A DNA stretch of 64,000 nt from Phenylobacterium aquaticum (GCA_947378305.1 CANCJJ010000002.1:1-64000), one strand, 5' to 3'; positions 27,091-36,790 are shown, numbered from the stretch's first letter. Numbers and translations are program-made. The notes: generated by a model from the letters alone, not told the origin.

Positions 27091-28053
27091 CTAGACCCCG
27101 GTGGGGCTCAGAGCCGTGGGGTCGCCATAGGTCAGGGAGACGAAGACGTCCTCCAGGCTGGGGTCTTCTGTGGCAATGTCCTTGATATGCAGGCCCGCAG
27201 CCCGCACAGCGGCCAGCACCTGTTCGACACTGGACTTGCCGGTCTTGTAGGTCACGGCAAAGGCCCCGCCCGGTCGCAGCCGGGTTTCAAAGCCTGCCAG
27301 AGCAGGGGCCACGGTCACAGGCACTTCCGGGGTAACCAGAACCGCCCGGCTGTCCAGACGGGACAACAGCGTGGTTGTGGGCTCACAGGCCACGACCTGT
27401 CCGCGATTGACGATCGCAATCTGGTCGCACAATTCCTGGGCCTCTTCGAGATAGTGGGTGGTGAGCACAATGGTCACGCCCTTGCGGTTTAGCTCCAGAA
27501 CATAACGCCAGAGTTGGCGGCGCAGTTCGACATCGACGCCTGCCGTCGGTTCATCCAGGATCAGGACGGGCGGATTGTGGGTCATGGCCTTGGCGACCAT
27601 GAGGCGGCGCTTCATCCCGCCGGACAACTGACGCACATAGGCATTGGCCTTGTCCCCCAGACCCAGGGCATTGAGCAGTTCCATGGTCCGCCGTTCCGAA
27701 GGCGGGACCCCGTACATGCCTGCCTGAACCTCCAGGGATTCCCGGGGGGTAAAGAAGGGGTCAGCGGCGATTTCCTGGGGGACGACCCCGATGGCGGCGC
27801 GGGCATCGCGCGGGCGCTCATCAATATCCCGGCCCCAGATCGTGACCTTGCCCGAAGTCTTCTTGGTCAGACCGGCCAGAATATTGATGAAGGTCGACTT
27901 CCCCGCCCCGTTTGGCCCCAGCAGGCCAAAAATCGACCCTCGCGGGATCTTGAGGTCTATCCCCTTCAGGGCCTGCATTTCTCCGGTGGTCTTGGTGGCC
28001 GGATAGGTTTTCACCAGGCCCGTGGCCTCGATGGCATAGTCAGGAAGGATCAT
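27091..28053 (-). CDS. ABC-2-type transporter ATP-binding protein (orphan)
   Basis: 320 aa. Walker A GPNGAGKS (46-53), Q-loop VPQE, signature LSGGM (143-147), Walker B VLILDE (163-168) and switch H200 are all intact. Residues 230-310 form a C-terminal domain of the type found in drug or polysaccharide export ATPases (CcmA/NodI-like). No permease gene is next to it: both flanking genes are on the other strand. The partner must be elsewhere on the genome. Confidence 0.92.
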   Translation of the reverse strand: MILPDYAIEATGLVKTYPATKTTGEMQALKGIDLKIPRGSIFGLLGPNGAGKSTFINILAGLTKKTSGKVTIWGRDIDERPRDARAAIGVVPQEIAADPFFTPRESLEVQAGMYGVPPSERRTMELLNALGLGDKANAYVRQLSGGMKRRLMVAKAMTHNPPVLILDEPTAGVDVELRRQLWRYVLELNRKGVTIVLTTHYLEEAQELCDQIAIVNRGQVVACEPTTTLLSRLDSRAVLVTPEVPVTVAPALAGFETRLRPGGAFAVTYKTGKSSVEQVLAAVRAAGLHIKDIATEDPSLEDVFVSLTYGDPTALSPTGV

Positions 28054-28157
28054 GGGACTCGTTTACGGTAACGGGCTGATTGACGGGCGAAGGTCTCCTC
28101 GCATACCTAGACCCGTGCGCGCGCCACGCCAAGCGCCAGCCGTCGGAGACTTTCATC

Positions 28158-28409
28158 ATGGCTCGCAAGGCCCCCGCCAAGACCAAGGCCGTTCTTCCCC
28201 CCGCAGGCCCGGTGCCCGAGGTTGTCCGGGTCCATACCCACAGGCTGTCCTGTGAAGGCGTGGGCGGTGCCCTGGGCCATCCCAGGGTCTATCTGGAGAT
28301 GGGTTCGGCGGGCTTTGTCGAATGTCCCTATTGCGACCGCCGCTTTGAGCTTCATACCGGCAAGGCTGACCACGTTCCGGGGGTTTCCGAGGACACAGGC
28401 ACTCACTGA
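28158..28409 (+). CDS. Zinc-finger (CHCC) domain protein
   Basis: 83 aa from the ATG at 28158, GGAG nine bases upstream. After a Lys/Ala/Pro-rich head the protein shows LSCEGVGGALGHPRVYLEMG and VECPYCDRRFEL: one Cys, one His and a C-x2-C pair that make a zf-CHCC site, as in the complex I accessory subunit NDUFS6. Alphaproteobacterial homologues are small soluble proteins; the role here is not known. It lies 58 bases before polA on the same strand. Confidence 0.85.
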   Translation: MARKAPAKTKAVLPPAGPVPEVVRVHTHRLSCEGVGGALGHPRVYLEMGSAGFVECPYCDRRFELHTGKADHVPGVSEDTGTH

Positions 28410-28466
28410 TCCCGGCCTGGTGTCCAGGGGGGTGACCCGGGACGCGCCTCGCCCTATCCTGCGACC

Positions 28467-31316
28467 ATGACCGAGACACCTGACCTTACCGACCTCCCGC
28501 GCGCGGCCACCCAGGACGGGCCTGCCATGCGACTTTATCTGGTGGATGGTTCAGGCTTTATCTTTCGCGCCTTCCATGCCCTGCCGCCCCTAACCCGCAA
28601 GTCCGACGGCCTGCCCATTGGCGCAGTCTCGGGCTTCTGCAACATGTTGTGGAAACTGCTGGTGGACATGAAGTCCCAGGTCGATGCCCCGACCCATCTG
28701 GCCGTGGTCTTTGATCATTCGTCCAAGACCTTCCGCAATGACCTCTATGACCAGTACAAGGCCCACCGTCCCCCGGCCCCGGAAGACCTGATCCCCCAGT
28801 TTCCCCTGGTGCGCGAGGCCACCCGGGCCTTTGGCGTTCCGTCCATCGAGCTGCCGGGCTACGAGGCCGATGACCTGATTGCTGCCTATGCCTGCAAGGT
28901 CCGCGACATGGGGGGCGAGGTGATGATCGTCTCCTCCGACAAGGATCTGATGCAGCTTGTCGGTGACCGGGTCTGGATGCTGGACACCATGAAGAACATC
29001 AAGATCGGCCCGGAGCAGGTCTTCGAAAAGTTCGGAGTGGGTCCGGACAAGGTGGTCGAGGTCCAGGCCCTCTGTGGAGATTCCGCAGACAATATCCCCG
29101 GCGCACCCGGAATTGGGGTCAAGACGGCGGCCCTGCTGATCAATGAATATGGCGATCTGGAGTCCCTGCTCGCCCGGGCGGGCGAGATCAAGCAGGACAA
29201 GCGCCGCCAGATCATTACCGACTTTGCCGATCAGATCCGGCTCTCCCGCCAGCTGGTCCAGCTGGATTGCGACACCCCGCTTCCGGCCACCCTGGACGAG
29301 CTGAAGGTCGCTGACCCCGACCCGGTCCAGCTTTCAGCCTTTCTGGAGGAGATGGAGCTCCGGTCCCTGGGGCGTCGGGTGTCCGGTGGCGGCACCCCCA
29401 GTCCTGCGGCCCGGACCATGGCCGCCCCGCCGCGCACCCGTGCGCCGGTCGATGCCGAGGCGGGGCCCATAGACACAACCGCCTATGCCTGCGTGCGCAG
29501 TCTCGACGATCTGGAGGCCTGGATTGCCAAGGCCCATGCGGCGGGCGTGATTGCCTTTGATACCGAGACCGATGCCCTGTCTTCGGCCAATGCGGGTCTG
29601 GTGGGGATATCTCTGTCCACGGGCCCGGGTCAGGCCTGTTATATTCCCCTGGCGCATGAGACCGAAGGCGGTCTGGCCTTTGACGCGCCCGCCGACCTCA
29701 CCCAGGTTCCCCTGGACCAGGCCCTGGCCCGATTAAAGCCCCTGCTGGAGGCCCCGTCGGTTCTGAAGGTGGCCCAGAACGCCAAATATGACCTGGCCGT
29801 CCTGTCGCGCTACGGGATCAAGGTGGCCCCCATCGAAGACACCATGCTCATCAGCTATGTGCTCGAGGCGGGTCTGCACAATCACGGCATGGACGAGCTG
29901 TCCCGCCTGCACCTGGGCCATGACCCTATTTCCTTCAAACAGGTCGCCGGGACCGGCAAGGCGCAGAAGAGCTTCAAGCATGTCGCCCTGGACCCCGCCA
30001 CGGCCTATGCGGCGGAGGATGCCGATGTCACCTTGCGCCTATATCAGGTGCTCCGGCCCCGGTTGCAGCAGGAGGGTTTGCTCACCGTCTACGAAACCCT
30101 GGAGCGACCCCTGCCGGCGGTGCTGGCCCAGATGGAAAACGCCGGAATTCGTGTCGATCCTGACCAGTTGCGCCACCTGTCCCATGCCTTTTCCGTAAGG
30201 ATGGGCGAGCTGGAAGTTGAGGCCCACAGCCTGGCGGGACGGCCCTTCAATCTGGGCAGTCCCAAACAGGTCGGCGAAGTCCTCTATGGCGAAATGGGCC
30301 TGACGTCGCGCCGGACCACGGCCACCGGGGCGCAGGGCACGGATGCCTCTGTCCTCGAAGACCTGGCGGCGGAAGGCCACGCCCTGCCGCGCGTTCTGCT
30401 GGACTGGCGCCAGCTCTCCAAGCTCAAGGGCACCTATACCGACGCCCTGGTCACCGCCATTGCCCCCCGAACCGGGCGGGTCCACACCTCCTATGCCATG
30501 GCGTCCACCACCACGGGGCGATTGAGTTCCAGCGATCCCAACCTCCAGAATATTCCCATTCGTACCGAGGAAGGCCGCAAGATCCGCAAGGCCTTTGTCG
30601 CCGATCCGGGCAAGGTGCTGATCAGCGCCGACTACAGCCAGATCGAACTTCGCCTGCTGGCCCACATTGGCGACATTCCCCAGCTCAAAAAGGCCTTTGC
30701 CGAGGGCCTGGACATTCACGCCTCTACCGCGTCGGAAATGTTTGGCGTGCCGGTCGAGGGCATGTCGGCTGAAACCCGGCGCCGGGCCAAGGCGATTAAT
30801 TTCGGCATTATCTACGGGATTTCTGCCTTCGGTCTGGCCAACCAGCTGTCCATCCCCCAGGACGAGGCCGGGGCCTATATCCGCACCTATTTCGAACGCT
30901 TCCCCGGCATTCGCGCCTATATGGACCGGACCAAGCAGGAGGCCCGGGCCAACGGTTTCGTCAGCACCATCTTTGGTCGCAAGGTGAATATCCCGGCCGT
31001 CATGTCCAAGAGCCAGGCCGAGCGGGCCTTCGGCGACCGGGCCGCCATCAATGCCCCGATCCAGGGCGCAGCGGCCGACATTATCCGCCGGGCCATGATC
31101 CGCATGCCCCAGGCCCTGGCCGACGCCGGTCTCGAAGGCCGCATGTTGCTCCAGGTCCACGACGAACTGGTCTTTGAGGCCCCCAGGGCCGAGGCCGACG
31201 CCCTCATCGCCGTCGCCCGGCGGGTCATGGAACACGCCGCCGAACCCGCCGTGGCCATCTCCGTCCCCCTGGTGGTCGAAGCCCGCGCCGCCGACAACTG
31301 GGACGACGCGCACTAG
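28467..31316 (+). CDS. polA: DNA polymerase I
   Basis: 949 aa. The three classical domains are present. The 5'-3' exonuclease spans about 22-310 (LYLVDGSGFIFRAFHALPPL, GYEADDLIAAYA, SSDKDLMQLV, CGDSADNIPGAPGIGVKTA). The 3'-5' proofreading domain (about 345-520) keeps its acidic residues (FDTETDAL, NAKYDLAVL, AAEDADVTL). The polymerase domain has motif A DYSQIELRLLAH, motif B RRRAKAINFGIIYGIS and motif C LQVHDELVFE. It repairs DNA and removes Okazaki primers. Translation may instead start at the ATG of MRLYLVDG (residue 22). It ends two bases before the convergent amidohydrolase. Confidence 0.97.
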   Translation: MTETPDLTDLPRAATQDGPAMRLYLVDGSGFIFRAFHALPPLTRKSDGLPIGAVSGFCNMLWKLLVDMKSQVDAPTHLAVVFDHSSKTFRNDLYDQYKAHRPPAPEDLIPQFPLVREATRAFGVPSIELPGYEADDLIAAYACKVRDMGGEVMIVSSDKDLMQLVGDRVWMLDTMKNIKIGPEQVFEKFGVGPDKVVEVQALCGDSADNIPGAPGIGVKTAALLINEYGDLESLLARAGEIKQDKRRQIITDFADQIRLSRQLVQLDCDTPLPATLDELKVADPDPVQLSAFLEEMELRSLGRRVSGGGTPSPAARTMAAPPRTRAPVDAEAGPIDTTAYACVRSLDDLEAWIAKAHAAGVIAFDTETDALSSANAGLVGISLSTGPGQACYIPLAHETEGGLAFDAPADLTQVPLDQALARLKPLLEAPSVLKVAQNAKYDLAVLSRYGIKVAPIEDTMLISYVLEAGLHNHGMDELSRLHLGHDPISFKQVAGTGKAQKSFKHVALDPATAYAAEDADVTLRLYQVLRPRLQQEGLLTVYETLERPLPAVLAQMENAGIRVDPDQLRHLSHAFSVRMGELEVEAHSLAGRPFNLGSPKQVGEVLYGEMGLTSRRTTATGAQGTDASVLEDLAAEGHALPRVLLDWRQLSKLKGTYTDALVTAIAPRTGRVHTSYAMASTTTGRLSSSDPNLQNIPIRTEEGRKIRKAFVADPGKVLISADYSQIELRLLAHIGDIPQLKKAFAEGLDIHASTASEMFGVPVEGMSAETRRRAKAINFGIIYGISAFGLANQLSIPQDEAGAYIRTYFERFPGIRAYMDRTKQEARANGFVSTIFGRKVNIPAVMSKSQAERAFGDRAAINAPIQGAAADIIRRAMIRMPQALADAGLEGRMLLQVHDELVFEAPRAEADALIAVARRVMEHAAEPAVAISVPLVVEARAADNWDDAH

Positions 31317-31318
31317 GT

Positions 31319-33052
31319 CTAGTTCGGAAGGGTGGGGACCGGGAAGACCCGCTGGCCGGCCTTCAGGGTCTCGACCACCTGGATGTCCTTGAGGGCGGGC
31401 GCGGGCACCTTGAGGGGGTTCTTGTCGAGGATGACCAGGTCCGCGAGCTTGCCCGCTTCCAGGCTCCCCTTCGAGGCCTCTTCATGGAATTCCCAGGCCC
31501 CGTTCACGGTCAGGGCCTGAAGCCCCTGATAGGCCGTGAGGCGTTCGTCTGGGCCAAGAACCTGGCCGGACCGGGTCTGCCGGTTGACGGATGTCCAGAG
31601 CACAAACAGCGGATTGAGCGGGGTGACCGGGCTGTCGGTGTGGTTGGTGGCCTTGATACCCAGCTTGAAGGCGCTGGCCATGGGGCTGATATAGGCTGAC
31701 CGGTCCAGGCCCAGATTGGCGGTATGCACATCCCCCCAATAGAAGGTGTGGTTGGTAAAGAAGCTGGGGATCAGGCCAAGCTGTTTATAGCTTGCCAGCT
31801 GGTCGGGCCGGATGATCTGCGAGTGGATGATAATGGTCCGGCGATCGGTATCGATCACGCCCAGTCTCGCCTCCGCCGCCTTGTGGGCCGCAATCATCAT
31901 GTCGACTGTCGCGTCGCCATTGCTATGGGCAAATATCTGCACCTTGTGGCTGTAGGCCAGAACCAGAAGATCATTGAGGGCCGCCTGGCTAATATTGGGA
32001 AAGCCGTGGCAATCGGCCGCGCATCCTGGAACCGGCGTCAGATAGGGCCGGGTCAGAAAGGCGGTCTTGCCCTGGGGCGAGCCATCCGCCGAAATCTTCA
32101 GCCCGCCATATTTCAGGCCCTTGCGATAGTTGCCCCAGGCAATGGCCCCCGTTCCCACCAGTTGGGGCGCGGCCAGATAGGTGGGCAGGGCGATCAGGTC
32201 GATCTTCAGCAAGCCCTGATCTGCGGCCTGTTCCAGCAGGGGCCGCTTGTCGGGCATGAGCAGGTGTTCGCCTGCGGTGGTATAGCCATTGGCGGCATAG
32301 GCCTCGATCGCCTGTCCAATCAGGGCCAAGTCGACTTCAGGCTTTCGCGGCGCGCGCATGAAGGCGCTGAACGGGGCCATGGCCAGTTCCTGAACCAGGC
32401 CGGCGGGCTCTGTGGTTCCGGGCTTGCGCAGGATCATGCCCCCGGCAGAGTCCGGCGTGGCGGCAGTTACCCCGGCGGCCCTCAGGGCGGCTGTATTGGC
32501 AACAAGCATGTGGCCCGAGACATGGACCAGCAGGACCGGATTATCGGGAAAGGCCGTATCCAGGTCGGCTGCGGTCGGGTGGCGACCCTCGGCCAGAAAG
32601 TCTTGGTCATAACCCCGGCCGATTAGCCAGTCGCCGGGTGCGGCCTTCAGCCGGACCTTGAGCGCCTGCATCTCCCTGACCAGATCGGCGATCCGGGCGA
32701 CATGGCCCACGGGGGCCGGGGCCAGGTTGGCCCGCATCAGACCGTCAGCATAGCCCAGCAGGTGGCTGTGGGCATCGATAAAGCCCGGCAGCAGGGTCTT
32801 GCCCTTGAGGTCGACCGGCCGGGCATCTGGACCCAGGACCCGCTCGGCCTGGGCGCGCGAGCCTGCCAGAACAATCTGGCCATCCCTGACGACGAGGGCT
32901 TCCACATAGTGTGGCTGGGTGCCCACCATGGTGAGGATGTCGCCACCGAAATAGACGCTCGTGTCCGGCCCTGACCCCGCCGCGAAGGCGGGGCCGGTCA
33001 GGGCCAGGGTCAGGCCCGTCAGGAGGGCGAGCTTCTGAAACACGCCCCGCAT
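31319..33052 (-). CDS. Exported amidohydrolase (YtcJ-like, amidohydrolase family 3)
   Basis: 577 aa with a signal peptide (LALLTGLTLALTGPAFAAG). The beginning VYFGGDILTMVGTQPHYVEALVVRDGQIVLAGSRAQAE and the metal motif LPGFIDAHSHLLGYA are typical of YtcJ-like amidohydrolases; further histidines occur in LLVHVSGHMLVAN, FAHSNGDATVDMMI and IIIHSQIIRPDQLA, with NHTDSPVTPLNPL near the end. It should hydrolyse an amide or related bond in the periplasm; substrate unknown. Its ATG directly follows the stop of the upstream nitroreductase gene (no gap), so the two form an operon. Confidence 0.92.
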   Translation of the reverse strand: MRGVFQKLALLTGLTLALTGPAFAAGSGPDTSVYFGGDILTMVGTQPHYVEALVVRDGQIVLAGSRAQAERVLGPDARPVDLKGKTLLPGFIDAHSHLLGYADGLMRANLAPAPVGHVARIADLVREMQALKVRLKAAPGDWLIGRGYDQDFLAEGRHPTAADLDTAFPDNPVLLVHVSGHMLVANTAALRAAGVTAATPDSAGGMILRKPGTTEPAGLVQELAMAPFSAFMRAPRKPEVDLALIGQAIEAYAANGYTTAGEHLLMPDKRPLLEQAADQGLLKIDLIALPTYLAAPQLVGTGAIAWGNYRKGLKYGGLKISADGSPQGKTAFLTRPYLTPVPGCAADCHGFPNISQAALNDLLVLAYSHKVQIFAHSNGDATVDMMIAAHKAAEARLGVIDTDRRTIIIHSQIIRPDQLASYKQLGLIPSFFTNHTFYWGDVHTANLGLDRSAYISPMASAFKLGIKATNHTDSPVTPLNPLFVLWTSVNRQTRSGQVLGPDERLTAYQGLQALTVNGAWEFHEEASKGSLEAGKLADLVILDKNPLKVPAPALKDIQVVETLKAGQRVFPVPTLPN

Positions 33053-33643
33053 CTAGACGATCTTGCAGGCGGCGTCGAAGTCCAGGCGGGGATTGCGCGG
33101 GAACAGCCCCTCTTCCGTGCCACGACCAAGTATGCAGATGAAATTTGACCGGATGTTGGTTCCGGAAAAAAAGGCCTCATCGACGCCTGCTGCGTCAAAG
33201 CCCGACATGGGGCCACAGTCCAGGCCCAGGGCCCGGGCGGCCATCATCAGATAGGCCCCCTGTAGCGTGCCATTGCGAAAGGCCATGGTCTCGGCCATGG
33301 GCGTGCCCTTCAACCCGGCCAGCATGGTGGGGGCATAGGGCATGAGTTGCGGGTGGCTATCGGGAAAATCCAGGTCGTGGCCAATAATGACCGTACAGGG
33401 AGCCTGAAGAATCTTGGCCTTGTTATTGCCCGACGCCAGGTCGGCCAGCTTTTTCCGCCCTTCCAGGCTGGTCACGAAATAGAACCGGGCCGGATTGGTA
33501 TTGGCCGCCGTCGGCCCCCACTTCGCCAGCTCATAAACCTCGTGCAGCAAGGCCTCGGACAGGGGCGCAGGGTCCCACCCGTTGCGGGTCCGGGCCGTCT
33601 TGAACAACTGGTCCAGGGCGGCTGCGGTCAAGGGCGCAGACAT
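33053..33643 (-). CDS. RutE/HadB-like NAD(P)H nitroreductase (malonic semialdehyde reductase family)
   Basis: 196 aa from the ATG at 33643 (GGAG six bases upstream); an ATG at 33655 would add four residues. The FMN-binding nitroreductase pattern matches RutE: LDQLFKTARTRNGWDPAPLSEALLHEVYELAKWGPTAANTNPARF, then LASGNNKAKILQAPCTVIIGHDLDF and LMMAARALGLDCGPMSGFD. RutE-type enzymes reduce malonic semialdehyde to 3-hydroxypropionate in uracil degradation, but no other rut genes are in sight, so the substrate is uncertain. Confidence 0.88.
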   Translation of the reverse strand: MSAPLTAAALDQLFKTARTRNGWDPAPLSEALLHEVYELAKWGPTAANTNPARFYFVTSLEGRKKLADLASGNNKAKILQAPCTVIIGHDLDFPDSHPQLMPYAPTMLAGLKGTPMAETMAFRNGTLQGAYLMMAARALGLDCGPMSGFDAAGVDEAFFSGTNIRSNFICILGRGTEEGLFPRNPRLDFDAACKIV

Positions 33644-33655
33644 GGCAAACTCCAT

Positions 33656-33926
33656 CCAGAAAGGGCAGTCCTGCCCCCTAGATATGCCCTGTCACCGCCC
33701 GGCGGAAGTGGAAAACCTGCCCTTAGGTTGAGGCGATCCCGCCATCATTCAGGTTTGAATCAGGTGGCGCCGATAGCTTCGACCGGCGCGAACACTGGGG
33801 ACCAGGTCTGACCGAGGGCCCCGCGCCGCCCTCCAGCCCGCTGCTTCCCCACTGCTTACGGAAGCCAAGCAGGGAAAAAATCTTAGCGGCTGAAAATGGC
33901 CTAAGCCATTGATCCTAATAGCTTCC
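33656..33926. other. Intergenic region between the nitroreductase gene and tRNA-Ala
   Basis: No open frame with coding character is seen. It should hold the promoter of the minus-strand nitroreductase-amidohydrolase operon; no convincing -35/-10 pair was found. The hairpin listed at 33892-33910 is its only clear structure. Confidence 0.5.
33892..33910 (-). terminator. Candidate terminator of tRNA-Ala
   Basis: AATGGC and GCCATT with a four-base loop, followed on the minus strand by TTTC, lie 17 bases past the CCA end. The stem is short. A run of six T on the minus strand occurs about 15 bases further. Confidence 0.38.
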
Positions 33927-34002
33927 TGGTGGAGCCGAGGGGAATCGAACCCCTGACCTCATCATTGCGAACGATGCGCTCTACCAACTGAGCTACGGCC
34001 CC
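33927..34002 (-). tRNA. tRNA-Ala (anticodon CGC)
   Basis: A complete cloverleaf reads on the minus strand: acceptor GGGGCCG pairs with CGGCTCC and includes the G3-U70 wobble that identifies alanine tRNAs; D-arm GCTC/GAGC; anticodon loop TTCGCAA with CGC; T-arm with GGTTCGATTCC. CCA is encoded. It decodes GCG. Confidence 0.96.
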
Positions 34003-34098
34003 AGGAAGGCGCGGAATAAGCGGTTTTGGGGGCGGCCTGTCAAGGTGCCGATTGCGGGGTCCTTGTCAGGAGGGGGAGGGGGCGCCTACATAGACCCC

Positions 34099-34404
34099 AT
34101 GGCCAGCTTCATTCTCTACATTCTCAACGGCATGCTCAGCCTTCTGGTCTGGGCCATTGTCATCAGTGCGATCATGTCCTGGCTGATCGCCTTCAGTGTG
34201 ATCAACCTGAACAATCAGCTGGTTTATCGCGCCTATGCCGTGCTGGATGCGGTGACCGAGCCGCTCCTGCGACCCTTCCGGCGCTTTATTCCGCCCCTGG
34301 GCGGGGTGGACATAACCCCCATCCTGGTCCTGCTCGTCATCCAGGGGGCCCAGCAATATCTCCTGCCCCTGCTGTTTTCGCCCCTGCGCCAACTCCTGGG
34401 CTAG
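34099..34404 (+). CDS. YggT family integral membrane protein
   Basis: 101 aa from the ATG at 34099; upstream frame is not coding. Two hydrophobic regions ([20 protein letters not shown] and [18 protein letters not shown]) flank the conserved loop [26 protein letters not shown], the YggT signature. Function is poorly known; relatives are implicated in osmotic or cell-division-associated processes. Confidence 0.92.
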   Translation: MASFILYILNGMLSLLVWAIVISAIMSWLIAFSVINLNNQLVYRAYAVLDAVTEPLLRPFRRFIPPLGGVDITPILVLLVIQGAQQYLLPLLFSPLRQLLG

Positions 34405-34500
34405 TCGGGCATGTGGCGCGCGCGACGGGGCGGCTAGCATCAGCCAGGATGGCGAAGCCCTGATCCGTCGCTTTGGGGCTCCGCCGACGGGGTGAGAGCC

Positions 34501-35811
34501 CTAGCTGTGATTATAGGCCCGCTCCCCATGGGCCGCCAGATCGAGGCCGTCATCGATCATGTCGTCGCTCGCCCGAAGACCCAGGGTCCGCTTGACCAGC
34601 CAGACCAGGACCAGGGAGGCCAGCCCCGACCAGGCGCAGACCGCAAGAACGCCAAGAAGCTGGACCATGCCCTGCTGGCCCATGTTCATGCCCTGGGCAT
34701 AGCCTGCCCCGCCGAAGGCCGGACTGGCCAGAACCGCGACAAGCAGTGTGCCCAGAATGCCGCCAATGCCGTGAACGGCAAAGACATCCAGACTGTCATC
34801 GATTTTCAGCCGGTGTTTTACCAGGTCCACAGCATGGAAGCAGACCAGGCTGCCGAGGGCCCCCAGCACCATGCCGCCAAGCGGGCCGATAAATCCTGAG
34901 GCCGGGGTGACTGTGGCCAGACCTGCAATGACGCCGGTCACCAGCCCGATCATGCTGGCGCGGCCGAATTTCAGCCATTCAATCAGGGCCCAGACCAGAC
35001 CCGCCGTGGCCGCAGACATGTGGGTCGCCACCAGGGCCGATCCCGCATTCGCGTTGGCGGCCAGGGCGCTCCCGGCATTGAAACCATACCAGCCGACCCA
35101 GAGCATTCCGGCCCCCATCATGGTCAATCCCGGATTGTGCGGCGGCGACATGTCCCGGGGAAATCCATCCCGGGGGCCTAGGCCCCAGGCCAGGACAAGG
35201 GCGGAGACGCCGGCCGTGGCGTGAACCACCAGTCCACCGGCAAAGTCCATGACATGCTTAGACTGAAGCCAGCCCCCGCCCCAGACCCAGTGACAGACCG
35301 GCACATAGACCAGCAAGATCCAGAGGGCGGAAAACAGCATCAGGCCGCCAAACCGAATTCTCTCGACCACTGCGCCGACCATGAGGGCGGGCGTGATGAT
35401 GACAAAAGTCATCTGAAAGGCGAAAAATACGCTTTCGGGTATGCGCCCGCTCAGGCTGTCAGGACCCATTCCGACAAGTCCGGCCTTGCTCAGATCGCCA
35501 AGCCATGGCCCCTGTCCGGCAAAGGCCAGACTATAGCCCACCAGGAGCCAGACAACCGAGGCGAGACAGGCAATGGCCGTGCAGTGGGCCAGGACGGACA
35601 AGACATTCTTTGCGCGCACCAGTCCGCCGTAAAACAAGGCCAGACCGGGCAGGGTCATGAAGAGGACCAGTGCCGTTGCGGTCAGGATCCAGGCGGTATC
35701 CCCGGTATCAGCGACGGCCCCCAAGGTCTGGGCGAGAGCGGGGCTAGAGGCCATCCCGCAGACCAGCGCCAGTCCAATCGGCTTCCACGACTTAAAGGCC
35801 ATGCCCGTCAT
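34501..35811 (-). CDS. amtB: Ammonium transporter AmtB
   Basis: 436 aa. An N-terminal signal-like segment ending near SPALAQ is followed by DTAWILTATALVLFMTLPGLALFYGGLVR and about eleven membrane helices, with the family signatures DFAGGLVVHATAGVSALVLAW (pore histidine) and VHGIGGILGTLLVAVLA (second pore histidine). It conducts ammonia/ammonium across the inner membrane. A glnK gene usually precedes amtB; here the upstream neighbour is a divergent sirtuin gene and none is visible. An alternative ATG lies at 35802. Confidence 0.96.
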   Translation of the reverse strand: MTGMAFKSWKPIGLALVCGMASSPALAQTLGAVADTGDTAWILTATALVLFMTLPGLALFYGGLVRAKNVLSVLAHCTAIACLASVVWLLVGYSLAFAGQGPWLGDLSKAGLVGMGPDSLSGRIPESVFFAFQMTFVIITPALMVGAVVERIRFGGLMLFSALWILLVYVPVCHWVWGGGWLQSKHVMDFAGGLVVHATAGVSALVLAWGLGPRDGFPRDMSPPHNPGLTMMGAGMLWVGWYGFNAGSALAANANAGSALVATHMSAATAGLVWALIEWLKFGRASMIGLVTGVIAGLATVTPASGFIGPLGGMVLGALGSLVCFHAVDLVKHRLKIDDSLDVFAVHGIGGILGTLLVAVLASPAFGGAGYAQGMNMGQQGMVQLLGVLAVCAWSGLASLVLVWLVKRTLGLRASDDMIDDGLDLAAHGERAYNHS

Positions 35812-35975
35812 CCCCCCATGTCCCGCTCAAGGCCGGATCGCATCCCTGGTTTGCTGCTACAGGATGATGTGCAAGTTTGGTAGGCAGATTTTCGATGGCC
35901 TTGGCGTAAAAAGCGGCAAGTCGGCGTTTAGAATGGACTGGCGGCGCGGCCGGGTCCGGGCCAAACTGTCTTTCC

Positions 35976-36716
35976 ATGACCTCTCGCCAGACCCTCCGCG
36001 ACATGATCGCCCAGGCCCGCCGGATTACGGCCTTTACCGGGGCGGGGATTTCGACGGACTCCGGCATTTCGGATTTTCGTTCGCCGGGTGGGGTCTGGTC
36101 CAGGATGAAGCCCATCCTGTTCCAGGACTTTGTCGCCGACGAGGCCCAGAGGCGGGAGGCCTGGCACCGGGCCTTTTCCGGCCGGGCGGGCTGGACGGGA
36201 CGCGCACCGAATGCCGGCCACATGGCCCTGGTCCGCCTGGCGAAGGCGGGGCGTCTGGCCCAGGTTATCACCCAGAATGTCGACAATCTGCATCAGGCCT
36301 CAGGCCTGTCTGCGGACCAGGTCATCGAACTGCACGGCAATGCCAGCCATGCCACCTGCCTGTCCTGTGACCTGCGTCACGAGATCGAGGACCTGCGCCC
36401 GGCCTTTGAGGTCCACGGCCAGTTGCCCGTCTGCCGGGCCTGCGGGGGACTGGTGAAGACGGCGACGATTTCCTTTGGCCAGCCCATGCCCGCCCTGCCC
36501 ATGCGCCGGGCCCAGGCTGCGACCCTGGACTGTGATCTTTTCCTGGTTCTGGGCTCGTCCCTGGCGGTCTATCCGGCGGCGGGTTTTCCCCTCCTGGCCC
36601 GGGAGAACGGGGCCCTGCTGGTTATCCTCAATCGCGAACCCACCCCCCTGGATGCCCAGGCTGACCTGGTGCTGCACGATGAGATCGGCCCCGTGCTCAG
36701 TGAAATTATCCCCTGA
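35976..36716 (+). CDS. cobB: NAD-dependent protein deacylase (sirtuin CobB)
   Basis: 246 aa. GAGIS (22-26), ISDFRSPGG (31-39), NVDNLH (101-106), catalytic H120 in ELHGNASH, and four zinc cysteines at 128, 131, 153 and 156 are all present. There is no Tyr-x2-Arg substrate pair clearly typical of desuccinylases in the 60-70 region, so deacetylation is likelier. It removes acyl groups from lysines using NAD and adjusts enzymes such as acetyl-CoA synthetase. Divergent from amtB. Confidence 0.93.
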   Translation: MTSRQTLRDMIAQARRITAFTGAGISTDSGISDFRSPGGVWSRMKPILFQDFVADEAQRREAWHRAFSGRAGWTGRAPNAGHMALVRLAKAGRLAQVITQNVDNLHQASGLSADQVIELHGNASHATCLSCDLRHEIEDLRPAFEVHGQLPVCRACGGLVKTATISFGQPMPALPMRRAQAATLDCDLFLVLGSSLAVYPAAGFPLLARENGALLVILNREPTPLDAQADLVLHDEIGPVLSEIIP

Positions 36717-36790
36717 GGACGAAAATTTTTCGCCGAAAATGAAGCGGGGGGGCTTCGCATGGCCGCGCAAATCTACTAGACGCGATCGCC

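Noticed and set aside
30039..31313. 424-codon open frame antisense to polA
   Set aside because: Gly/Asp/His-rich shadow of the polymerase domain.
33927..34002. Integration site for a mobile element at tRNA-Ala
   Set aside because: No integrase, no direct repeat of the tRNA end and ordinary genes on both sides.
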